Positions 1 through 5,662 of a DNA stretch of 8,584 bases are shown in pieces. The stretch is from DATKYV01 sp035528275 (lineage in GTDB: Bacteria > Acidobacteriota > Terriglobia > UBA7540): contig DATKYV010000196.1 of the NCBI GenBank assembly GCA_035528275.1, forward strand, positions 1-8,584, given 5' to 3'. Each line of letters opens with the position of its first letter. Within the stretch, counting starts at the first letter, position 1. Position numbers and translations under genes: made by a program. The notes beneath the pieces are model-generated. The model had not been told where the DNA came from and did no database searches. It was given only the letters and a program-made list of their open reading frames with translations.

Positions 1-1
1 C

Positions 2-247
2 TTTGTGGTGGACATCACCGCGCAGTTCGAGAGAAAGCTCAAGGCGGTTCTCGCCTACTCTTCGCAATTCTCGCCGCGCCAGGACATGCAGAACCTCTTC
101 CCTGCTCGCGCCGACCTGCGCGAGCGCCTGGCCTCGCTGGCGCGGCATTTTGGATTAATGATTGGCGTGCGTTACGGCGAGCCGTTCGTCACTCGCGAAG
201 TCGCCCGGGTGGATGACATCGTCGAGATGCCGGTACGGTCGATTTGA
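2..247 (+). CDS. bshB1: PIG-L family deacetylase, probably BshB1 (3' end only)
   Basis: The frame is open from base 2, so the true start lies left of the window; 81 C-terminal residues are visible. The tail carries GVRYGEPFVTREV, a VDDIV stretch and a final MPVRSI, which I recognise as the C-terminal signature of the bacillithiol-biosynthesis deacetylase BshB1. That zinc enzyme of the PIG-L/LmbE fold removes the acetyl group from GlcNAc-malate in the cytoplasm. The catalytic N-terminal half with its metal-binding motif is outside the window, so activity cannot be judged. The stop is TGA at 245-247, and the convergent DUF6599 gene ends 21 bp further on with no obvious terminator between them. 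A decayed second copy of this 3' end lies at 3819-3890. Another PIG-L deacetylase is possible, but the tail favours BshB1. Confidence 0.72.
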   Translation, partial: FVVDITAQFERKLKAVLAYSSQFSPRQDMQNLFPARADLRERLASLARHFGLMIGVRYGEPFVTREVARVDDIVEMPVRSI

Positions 248-268
248 GACGCCACCGACAACACGACT

Positions 269-1099
269 TCAGGGGATGCGCGCGGCGAGGGTTCTGGCCA
301 ATGCGGGGCCGTCTTCGTCATCGGAAAGGTTGGCGAAGCCGCCAATGAAACGCCCTTTGCGGAAGAAGCAAATCCCACCAAGGTATTTATCCGTCGCCTT
401 AAAGGCCTCGTCGGCGACCTGCGCTGCCCTCGTCGGGTCAAATCGCTTGCGAAGCTTTCCCATCACCGCCGCCGCGGACCCGGCGGAGTCTTCTTGCACC
501 ACGAAGGCCTTCCCATATTCGTATTGCGCCGCGTAGCCGCGTCTGAGCGCGCTTAGCCCCAGGACGCTTTCGGGAATCAGGCGCACCGATACGAGCTTCT
601 CGGCGGGAAACCAGGAGAGCGCTTCGGGCGGATCGGTGCGGCCGGCGATACGCTTCTCGATTTCCGCCACGAACGCCCGCAGGGCGGGAGTGTGGTCCTT
701 GTCGGGATTGGCCGCCAGCTCGACGTAGAACTTGTCCTTGGCGAAGACAGCGCGGCGCGGCTGCACCTGGCCGCCCATGCCGATCTTCTCCACCGGCCGC
801 GCGGGATCCAGGTTGGAGGTGAAAATCCCGTAGGCCGATTCGGCGTCGGTCATCTCGGAAACGTCGATCAGAATCGAATCTCCGCCCGACGCGCAAGTCA
901 CCCCCCGCATGCGGACGAAGCCGTAGATCAAGTATCCCTCGGCGTTGCCGTCCATGTATTCGAAGAGATCGTCGGCTTCGTAGGTGCGCGCCGCTCCCTG
1001 CTGTTCCCAACCGGGAACCAAGCTGCAGTTGGGAATATCCGCTGCCGACGCCGCCATAGCGCCCGCCAGCGCGGCAGCCGCCAGCATCAGGGCTTTCAC
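269..1099 (-). CDS. Exported DUF6599-like protein
   Basis: 276 residues from a GTG start at 1099. This start is chosen because AGGAG at 1108-1112 lies 8 bases upstream and because it begins a classic Sec signal peptide: a Lys, a hydrophobic Ala/Leu run and an ASA|AD cleavage site near residue 19. A longer open frame upstream only overlaps the preceding gene. Residues 43-61 (DDLFEYMDGNAEGYLIYGF) resemble the conserved block of DUF6599, a family of unknown function seen in Acidobacteria. The rest alternates strands and helices (SEMTDAESAYGIFTSN; KFYVELA), as expected of a soluble periplasmic domain. No enzyme motif is visible. The GTG overlaps the TGA of the Fe-S aldo/keto reductase (GTGA, 1096-1099), so the two are almost certainly co-transcribed and translationally coupled. 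The family call is from memory; function is unknown. Confidence 0.82.
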   Translation of the reverse strand: MKALMLAAAALAGAMAASAADIPNCSLVPGWEQQGAARTYEADDLFEYMDGNAEGYLIYGFVRMRGVTCASGGDSILIDVSEMTDAESAYGIFTSNLDPARPVEKIGMGGQVQPRRAVFAKDKFYVELAANPDKDHTPALRAFVAEIEKRIAGRTDPPEALSWFPAEKLVSVRLIPESVLGLSALRRGYAAQYEYGKAFVVQEDSAGSAAAVMGKLRKRFDPTRAAQVADEAFKATDKYLGGICFFRKGRFIGGFANLSDDEDGPALARTLAARIP

Positions 1100-2259
1100 G
1101 CGAAGAGCTCCTGGGCGCGATGGACACGGCTGGCAACCTGGACTCCGTACGGGCAGGTCACCGTGCAACTCTCGCACTCACTGCACCGGGCCGCGGCCAT
1201 TTCGGCGGGCAGTTCCTGGAATTTCTCGCGCCCCAGCGCGAACTGGCCGTAGCCGTCGGCGTAGCTGAGATAACGAAGGATCGCCGCCACCGGCAACCCG
1301 CGGGCGCACGTCCCCTCGCACTTGCCGCACATCCGGCAGTAGAGAGGTTTGAGGAATTCCATCTGCTTCGCCAGCACGCCTTCATCGGCCGGCTTGAAGG
1401 GCTCGGACATCGCCCGGAAGTTTTCTTCGAGCTGGTCCATGTCGGTCATGCTGGGGATGGTCGTGTCGACGCGCGGATTCTTCAGGACCCACTTCAACAT
1501 GGCGAGCATGGCGCCTTCACGCTTCAGCTTGGGATAGATTGGATCGTCCGGTTTCTTGCGGCGGAACCCGCCCGCCATCACTTTCATGGCAACCACGCCC
1601 AGACCGGCCTGGCTGGCCGTTTCGATGAGCGGGTCGAGCGTCTCACCCGTGGTGATGTTGTAAGGTGTCAGCACGACGTCCACGGCATGGTTCTTGGCCA
1701 CCCACGGGTATACCCGCTGCGGTTCGTGGGTGCTCAACCCACTGAAGCGAATCTTGCCTTGCTGCTTGGCGATCCGTTGGGCTTCGAGCAGTCCATCGTT
1801 CACTTCCTCGGGGCGTTCCTTGCCGTGCAGGTACCAGATGTCGAGATAGTCGGTGCCAAGCTCGCGCAGGCTGGTCTCCAAATGTTCGAGCGCCGCTTGT
1901 TGGGTCTCGGCGTGCGTCTTCGTGGAAAGGTAGACCTCCTTGCGCTTGCGCTTCAGCGCCGCGCCCACCATCCGCTCGTTGTTGCCGCTTTGATAGCTGC
2001 GCGCCGTATCGAAATAATTGATTCCCATATCCGCCGCCCGCTCGATCACGCTGGCGTCGGAAGTGATCATGCAGCCGAATCCCACGCTGGTGAGCTTCAA
2101 GCCCGTCTTCCCCAGGGTCCGATACCGAAGTTCGAGCGCGGGAGACGGCGAACGCGAAACCGACTTGAGTTGCACCAGGCTTTGGCTCGCGGGAATGCCG
2201 GCCACGGGCAGCGCCAACCCCATGGCCAGAAAATCGCGTCGGGTAGGAAGGGTTTTCAT
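1096..2259 (-). CDS. Tat-exported aldo/keto reductase with two 4Fe-4S motifs
   Basis: 387 residues from ATG at 2259, with GGAG at 2266-2269 six bases upstream; a longer open frame to 2367 lacks this support. Residues 7-27 form a twin-arginine signal (TRRDFLAMG plus a hydrophobic stretch). The body is an aldo/keto reductase barrel with the full catalytic tetrad: D84 and Y89 in FDTARSY, K114 in YLSTKTH, H145 in IWYLHGK. A nicotinamide-cofactor region is expected around IPSMTDMDQLEENF (268-281). The C-terminus adds two ferredoxin-like clusters, C308-C311-C314-C318 and C359-C362-C365-C369 followed by Pro. This architecture is known among bacterial AKRs, most of them cytoplasmic; the Tat signal suggests folding with cofactors before export. 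It is the first gene of a two-gene operon with the DUF6599 protein and diverges from DUF362. The substrate is unknown. Confidence 0.93.
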   Translation of the reverse strand: MKTLPTRRDFLAMGLALPVAGIPASQSLVQLKSVSRSPSPALELRYRTLGKTGLKLTSVGFGCMITSDASVIERAADMGINYFDTARSYQSGNNERMVGAALKRKRKEVYLSTKTHAETQQAALEHLETSLRELGTDYLDIWYLHGKERPEEVNDGLLEAQRIAKQQGKIRFSGLSTHEPQRVYPWVAKNHAVDVVLTPYNITTGETLDPLIETASQAGLGVVAMKVMAGGFRRKKPDDPIYPKLKREGAMLAMLKWVLKNPRVDTTIPSMTDMDQLEENFRAMSEPFKPADEGVLAKQMEFLKPLYCRMCGKCEGTCARGLPVAAILRYLSYADGYGQFALGREKFQELPAEMAAARCSECESCTVTCPYGVQVASRVHRAQELFA

Positions 2260-2335
2260 AAGAAACTCCGAAAGATTTGGATTATCATCATAACTTGGGC
2301 ACGGGAATGATAAACCGGGAGGAGGACTCATACCA
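2260..2335. promoter_or_regulatory. Divergent intergenic region of the reductase operon and DUF362 gene
   Basis: This 76-bp AT-richer gap must hold the start signals of both flanking genes. On the minus strand TTTATC (2309-2314) and TATGAT (2287-2292) are 16 bases apart and could form a weak sigma70-type promoter for the reductase; GATAAT lies just downstream. On the plus strand GGGAGGAGG at 2317-2325 is a strong ribosome binding site about 10 bases from the DUF362 GTG, but I see no convincing -35/-10 pair. Shared control of the two genes is inferred from geometry only. Confidence 0.35.
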
Positions 2336-3445
2336 GTGAATTTCTCACGAAGACATTTTATCCGCATGGGTGGGACTGCTTTACTGTTGCCCGCCGCGCT
2401 TTCAAAAGCTCAAGAGCCGGCCGGTTCAACGCCGCTCGGTTCTGTTCGCAAGAGTTCAGGGCGCTCCAAGGTTGCTCTGGTCCACGGCGACAATCGGCGC
2501 AAGAACGCCCACGACGCGCTGCTCGCCATCGACGACCTGATTCGCCCCCGGCTCGAGCGCAAGAAGTACGTGGTCATCAAGCCCAACAACGTCTCCACCG
2601 TGAACCCGCTCGCCGCGACCAACGCCGACGCGCTGCGCGGCATTCTCGATTACCTGGCGCCCCGCTTCAATGGCCCCGTGGTCATCGCCGAATCTTCGGC
2701 GGGCCAGACGATGGAAGGCTTTGAGAATTTCGGTTACACGCGCCTGCCCTCCGAGTTCCGTTCCCGCCGCGTCAGCCTGGTGGACCTGAACCAGGAGGCC
2801 CGCTACGAAACGATTCCGCTCATCGATTACGACCTCCACGTCGTGCCGGTGCGGCTGGCGGCGCGCTTGCTCGACCCCGACGCATTCGTCATCTGCTCGG
2901 CCATCCTCAAGACCCACAACACCGTGGTCGCCACCCTGTCCGTGAAGAACATGACCCTGGGCGCGCCGCTCCATCAGGCTCCCGGCGAGACGCCCAAGTG
3001 GAACGACAAGCGCAAGTACCACGCGGGCCTCCGCCAGACGCACTACAACATGCTGCTCACCGCGCAGAAGATGCAGCCCTACTGGGGCGCAACCTTGATC
3101 GATGGCTACGAAGGCATGGAGGGTAACGGTCCGGCCTCCGGCACCCCGGTGGCTTCGCGCCTCGCCATCGCTTCCACGGATTTCATCGCCGCCGACCGCG
3201 TGGCCGTGGAGACCATGGGCATCGACGCCGGTTGGCTGGGTTATCTGCGCTACTGCGACCAGGTGGGACTTGGTCAATACGATCTCGCCAAAATCGACGT
3301 CATCGGTGAAAAGATCGCCGCCGTGCGCAAGCCTTACCGCCTGCACAGCGATATCGATCGCCAGTTGCAGTGGATGGGCCCCATGCGCGATCTCCCACCC
3401 AAGCTGGGAGAGCTGCACCCTTACGGCGATGTAACGCTCGCCTGA
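2336..3445 (+). CDS. Tat-exported DUF362 protein
   Basis: 369 residues from GTG at 2336. The GTG is preferred over ATG at 2366 because it includes the twin-arginine motif SRRHFIRMGG (residues 4-13) and the hydrophobic core to about residue 22, and because a GGGAGGAGG ribosome site lies upstream. DUF362 features follow: the KYVVIKPNNVS strand after the signal, a VVIAESSAG block, FVICSAILKTHNTVVATLS with SVKNMTLG (the conserved K-T-H...KN.G core of the family), and IDGYEGMEGNGP. DUF362 domains are often joined to ferredoxin domains, but no Cys clusters occur here, so this protein is the bare domain. It diverges from an Fe-S aldo/keto reductase that is also Tat-routed, suggesting the two act together outside the cytoplasm. 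The biochemical role of DUF362 is not established; the family assignment is firm. Confidence 0.9.
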   Translation: MNFSRRHFIRMGGTALLLPAALSKAQEPAGSTPLGSVRKSSGRSKVALVHGDNRRKNAHDALLAIDDLIRPRLERKKYVVIKPNNVSTVNPLAATNADALRGILDYLAPRFNGPVVIAESSAGQTMEGFENFGYTRLPSEFRSRRVSLVDLNQEARYETIPLIDYDLHVVPVRLAARLLDPDAFVICSAILKTHNTVVATLSVKNMTLGAPLHQAPGETPKWNDKRKYHAGLRQTHYNMLLTAQKMQPYWGATLIDGYEGMEGNGPASGTPVASRLAIASTDFIAADRVAVETMGIDAGWLGYLRYCDQVGLGQYDLAKIDVIGEKIAAVRKPYRLHSDIDRQLQWMGPMRDLPPKLGELHPYGDVTLA

Positions 3446-3480
3446 CCGCGGCTCGCCCCCCCGCGACTGCAACCCGACGC

Positions 3481-3810
3481 CCGCGCGCCATCGGCTGAAT
3501 CCTCGAAAATCCCGGCGCGGACCACACCGTGGACTCGCTGGGTGAAGTCGCCTCGATGAGCCGGTCGGCGTTCGCCGAAAAATTCACCGCCGCCTTCGGA
3601 CGCTCACCCATGAGCTTCGTCCACCACGTGCGCATGCAGCGCGCCGCTCAGTTGTTGCAGCAGCCCGCCCTCTCGATTGATGAGGTCGCCGACCGCGTCG
3701 GCTTCGCCAGCCGCAGCCACTTCTCGCGCGCCTTCAAGAAGCCTAGCGGCGTCTCGCCCGCCGAGTTCCGCCACGCCGCGGACCAAGCCAGCCCCGCCGC
3801 GGTTCACTGA
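3481..3810 (+). pseudogene. AraC-family regulator relic (DNA-binding domain only)
   Basis: From GTG at 3529 a 93-codon frame encodes a nearly complete AraC-type double helix-turn-helix: TVDSLGEVASMSRSAFAEKF is the first HTH and SIDEVADRVGFASRSHFSRAFKK the second, ending GVSPAEFRHAA. Family similarity continues upstream in the same frame as RAIG-stop-ILENPGADH, where TGA at 3496-3498 sits where an Arg codon (CGA) would be expected. The roughly 200-residue N-terminal cupin-type sensor domain usual in this AraC subgroup is absent; the DUF362 gene ends only 35 bp before the relic. No ribosome binding site precedes the GTG at 3529. I therefore read it as the 3' remnant of a regulator gene. A short independently expressed DNA-binding protein is possible but less likely. 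Confidence 0.72.
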
Positions 3811-3818
3811 CGCACTGT

Positions 3819-3890
3819 TTTGGTTTGATGGTCGCCGTACGCTCCGTCGAGCCCTCCGTCACACGCGAAGTCGCCCAGGTGGATGACATC
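3819..3890 (+). pseudogene. Decayed duplicate of the bshB1 3' end
   Basis: Translated in the frame beginning at 3819, this stretch reads FGLMVAVRSVEPSVTREV followed by AQVDDI. It aligns without gaps to codons 49-72 of the fragment at the window's left edge (FGLMIGVRYGEPFVTREV, ARVDDI), with 18 of 24 residues identical. At DNA level 3849-3890 matches 179-220 with about four differences. No start, upstream half or ribosome site belongs to it; similarity fades out near 3811, immediately after the AraC relic's stop. After 3890 there may be a short further match to 244-259 across a small deletion. It is a relic of a second bshB-like gene or of a local duplication. Confidence 0.75.
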
Positions 3891-4233
3891 ACGGCTCGAG
3901 ACACCGCCCGCTATAGTCCCAGACACGCAGCTTTCACACAGACTCGCAGGCCCCTCCCCGTGGCCTCCCGCAGCCATTGCAATTCGTAGCACGATGTGCT
4001 AGCCTATCATCCTAGCTAACGACACGCAGTCCGGGCGGCGCCCTGCCCCGCGAGCAGGCAATAGGGGTGGATGTCGGTTGGCGACGGAAGGGAGAAGTCG
4101 GGCGTGCACGCGAGCCATCGGCGGTTATCCCTCAATGCTCAGCGCTCGCAAGCGGGCGCAGTTCGGGACCGAGAGAGACCAGGTTTGCTATTGCGGAGGT
4201 TTGAGGGGTCGGAAAAGGGATGTTGAAATGAAA

Positions 4234-4332
4234 AAACGAAGCCACCAAGTTATTGAAAATAAAGGGTCGGGCTTGGGTTCGTTTGCTAAAACGAACCCCA
4301 AACGAAGCCATTTCTTGGGCGAACGAACCCAA
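4234..4332. repeat. AAACGAACCC/TTGGGTTCGTTT interspersed repeats with hairpin
   Basis: The core GGGTTCGTTT (4275-4284) and its exact complement AAACGAACCC (4289-4298) form a 10-bp stem with a 4-base loop, extendable by TT/AA across a one-base bulge. Related copies are AAACGAAGCCA at 4234-4244 and again at 4300-4310, and GAACGAACCCAAA at 4321-4333. The hairpin has no following T-run, so it is not an intrinsic terminator. I recall similar TTGGGTTCGTTT repeats scattered through acidobacterial intergenic DNA, but that is not tested here. Confidence 0.6.
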
Positions 4333-4338
4333 ATTCAG

Positions 4339-4366
4339 GGACTGGGGACTGCGGACTCGGGATTGA
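4339..4366. repeat. 7-bp tandem repeat, four units
   Basis: Four consecutive heptamers read GGACTGG, GGACTGC, GGACTCG and GGATTGA, so the unit GGACT(N)(N) decays toward the 3' end. It sits directly after the AAACGAACCC repeats in non-coding DNA and keeps no protein frame of interest. It is probably a slippage-prone simple repeat. Confidence 0.7.
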
Positions 4367-4484
4367 AATAAGGAGATCACATTGCGTTCGACACGCGCTG
4401 GGCGCTTCCAAGGCTGAGCGTCCAAAACACGAAAACAAAGCCGCTATGTTTATGAAAACACAGGAACGGTTTGGAAAAAACGTG

Positions 4485-5114
4485 TTACTGGGACGCAGCG
4501 CGCAAGCGGTTTTTCCAGCGGTTGTGGATGAACCAGACGGCGCCGATGGCGATGAAAATCCCCAGAACGGTGTCGAAGCGGTGGAAGTACTGGCGAAGGT
4601 CGGTCCAGCGCTCGCCCAGCTTGAGCCCGGCGTAGGCAAGCACCCAGCACCAGGGCAGCGACCCGAGAAACGTGTAGATGTGGAAGCGCGCCACGTTCAT
4701 GCGCGCGATGCCGGCGGGCAGGGCGATAAACGTGCGGATCACGGGCAACAGTCGGGCGATGAACACCGCCCAGTCGCCGTAGCGGGCGAAGAAGCGGTCC
4801 GCCATTTCGAGGTCGTGCCGGGTGATGAGCACGTAGCGGCCGTAGCGCTCGACCAGTGGCCGCCCGCCCCAGGAACCGACGTAGTAGGCCACCAGCGACC
4901 CCAGGTTGCAGCCCAGCGCGCCCGCCACCGCCACCCAGTGAAGCTTGAAGCGCCCCACCGAAACCAGGTAGCCGGAGAACGGCATGATGACTTCCGAGGG
5001 CAGCGGGATGCAGGCCGACTCAATCCCCATCAGCAGCACGATGCCCCAATAGCCGGTCGCCGAGATCACGGCGATGATGAAGCGGGCCAGGAATTCGAGA
5101 ACGGCTGCAATCAT
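4485..5114 (-). CDS. DedA family membrane protein
   Basis: 209 residues from ATG at 5114, the only start that keeps the first membrane segment; the upstream ribosome site is weak. Family blocks are clear: ESACIPLPSEVIMPFSGYL (32-50), the NLGSLVAYYVGSWGGRPLVERYG stretch (70-92) and FIARLLPVIRTFIALPAGIARM (118-139), whose R121 and R127 correspond to the conserved arginines of the family. Hydrophobic segments lie near 10-30, 58-80, 145-165 and 182-197, and the protein ends in a basic tail. DedA proteins are inner-membrane proteins linked to proton-dependent transport, and some members flip polyprenyl-phosphate or phospholipid; which applies here cannot be told. Length is typical. It stands alone: the nearest upstream gene on the same strand is separated by a repeat element. 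Inverted repeats at 5145-5158 and 5156-5191 lie in its leader or promoter region. Confidence 0.92.
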   Translation of the reverse strand: MIAAVLEFLARFIIAVISATGYWGIVLLMGIESACIPLPSEVIMPFSGYLVSVGRFKLHWVAVAGALGCNLGSLVAYYVGSWGGRPLVERYGRYVLITRHDLEMADRFFARYGDWAVFIARLLPVIRTFIALPAGIARMNVARFHIYTFLGSLPWCWVLAYAGLKLGERWTDLRQYFHRFDTVLGIFIAIGAVWFIHNRWKNRLRAASQ

Positions 5115-5144
5115 GAAGACGATGCCAGTGAAAGGGTTTGCGGA

Positions 5145-5191
5145 CTTACGGGCGTAAGGCCGGGCCAGTCGACCACGCGTGCCCCGGCCTT
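5145..5191. repeat. Inverted repeats upstream of the DedA gene
   Basis: CTTACG-GG-CGTAAG at 5145-5158 is a perfect 6-bp palindrome with a 2-base centre, operator-like in shape. It overlaps a longer one: AAGGCCGGG (5156-5164) and CCCGGCCTT (5183-5191) are exact complements separated by 18 bases. They lie 31-77 bases upstream of the DedA start and could act as a regulator site or an mRNA leader hairpin. Neither has a T-run that would make it a terminator. Confidence 0.4.
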
Positions 5192-5200
5192 GCCAGGGTC

Positions 5201-5323
5201 CTAGTGCCGTTCCAACCTAATGTGTCCGTCAGCTGACGGACATCGCAAGGTCTTCGGTCCGCCGGTTGGCGGATTGTGGTTACTCCTCACCGCATTAGGC
5301 CGAAAAAGTTGGAACGGCACTAG
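5201..5323. mobile_element. MITE-like element with 16-bp terminal inverted repeats
   Basis: CTAGTGCCGTTCCAAC (5201-5216) and GTTGGAACGGCACTAG (5308-5323) are perfect inverted repeats bounding 123 bp with no gene. Inside are a second inverted pair CCTAATG/CATTAGG (5216-5222, 5293-5299), a perfect 20-bp palindrome centred on CAGCTG (5223-5242) and a TCCGCC/GGCGGA hairpin with a GGTT loop (5258-5273), so the whole unit folds almost completely. The outermost CTAG on each side may be a target-site duplication, which would shorten the repeats to 12 bp. A non-autonomous transposon mobilised in trans is the simplest reading. Its right end overlaps the last codons of the small gene at 5320-5541. No transposase is in the window. 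Confidence 0.72.
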
Positions 5324-5541
5324 AAACTCTCCGATTCCTGGGTAAAGCTGAAGCCGGAGAGCGCGACGCCGTCGGCGGATTTCTCCACCTTGACGCGGCG
5401 GACGTCCGAGTCCGCTCCGCCCACCTTGCGAAGCATGGCGTAGGACGAAAAGGCCTCGGAGTAAATCTTGGTGATGAGCCAGGTATCGCCGGTCTCGTTC
5501 AACCGCCAAAGCTGGCCCAATTGCATGGATGGAACGGCCAC
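5320..5541 (-). CDS. Small hypothetical protein (73 aa)
   Basis: The GTG start at 5541 has GGGGAG at 5551-5556, nine bases upstream; an internal ATG at 5526 has no such site. A good sigma70-like promoter is found at 5634-5662. The product, with GQLWRLNETGDTWLITKIYSE, a YAMLRKVG stretch and a final SGFSFTQESESF, has the look of a small all-beta cytoplasmic domain; there is no signal peptide, membrane segment or metal motif. I have an impression of similar short proteins in Acidobacteria but cannot name a family. The stop codon TAG (5320-5322) lies inside the terminal repeat of the MITE-like element, so the C-terminus may have been altered by its insertion. The function is unknown. Confidence 0.62.
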   Translation of the reverse strand: MAVPSMQLGQLWRLNETGDTWLITKIYSEAFSSYAMLRKVGGADSDVRRVKVEKSADGVALSGFSFTQESESF

Positions 5542-5633
5542 AGGTTCACGCTCCCCGATTCAGAATTGCCCATGATCGCTTGCAACCGGCGTCACGCCCC
5601 AGCCCTCGTTGCAGGTGAAAAATGGTTGCCGAT

Positions 5634-5662
5634 AATCTAGCTTTCTCTCTTCGGCGAGTCAA
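5634..5662 (-). promoter_or_regulatory. sigma70-type promoter for the 73-aa gene
   Basis: On the minus strand TTGACT (5662-5657) and TAGATT (5639-5634) are separated by exactly 17 bases, giving 5/6 and 4/6 agreement with the consensus. Transcription would start near 5627, leaving a leader of about 85 bases. That leader contains a GCAAC...GTTGC stem enclosing GGCG-tga-CGCC, ahead of the GGGGAG ribosome site. Confidence 0.5.

Larger units (their letters stand above)
3891..4484. other. Gene-free repeat-rich intergenic region
   Basis: About 590 bp with no supportable gene. Open frames here (for example 4078-4371) have low-complexity translations, no ribosome site and resemble nothing I know. The region holds small inverted repeats at 3987-4001 (TAGCAC gat GTGCTA) and 3998-4016 (GCTAG...CTAGC), a CCTGC/GCAGG hairpin at 4042-4058, the AAACGAA-type repeats at 4234-4332 and a 7-bp tandem repeat at 4339-4366. 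Composition changes from GC-rich on the left to A-rich around 4205-4310. Confidence 0.6.

Noticed and set aside
1120..2310. 396-codon open frame on the plus strand
   Set aside because: It lies antisense to the Fe-S aldo/keto reductase, whose catalytic residues, cysteine motifs, signal peptide and ribosome site are all clear; the antisense translation is His/Arg/Ala-rich with no motif.
2456..3472. 338-codon open frame on the minus strand
   Set aside because: It is antisense to the well-supported DUF362 gene and shows the biased composition typical of shadow frames in GC-rich DNA.
4078..4371. Open frame in the repeat region
   Set aside because: It runs through the AAACGAA and heptamer repeats and has no ribosome site or protein-like pattern.
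4395..4450. Possible terminator for the DedA gene near 4405-4428
   Set aside because: The imperfect GGGCGCT/AGCGTCC hairpin has its T-run on the wrong side for minus-strand transcription.
4446..5204. 252-codon open frame on the plus strand
   Set aside because: It is antisense to the DedA gene; the translation is hydrophilic, Gly/His/Arg-rich and unlike any family I know.
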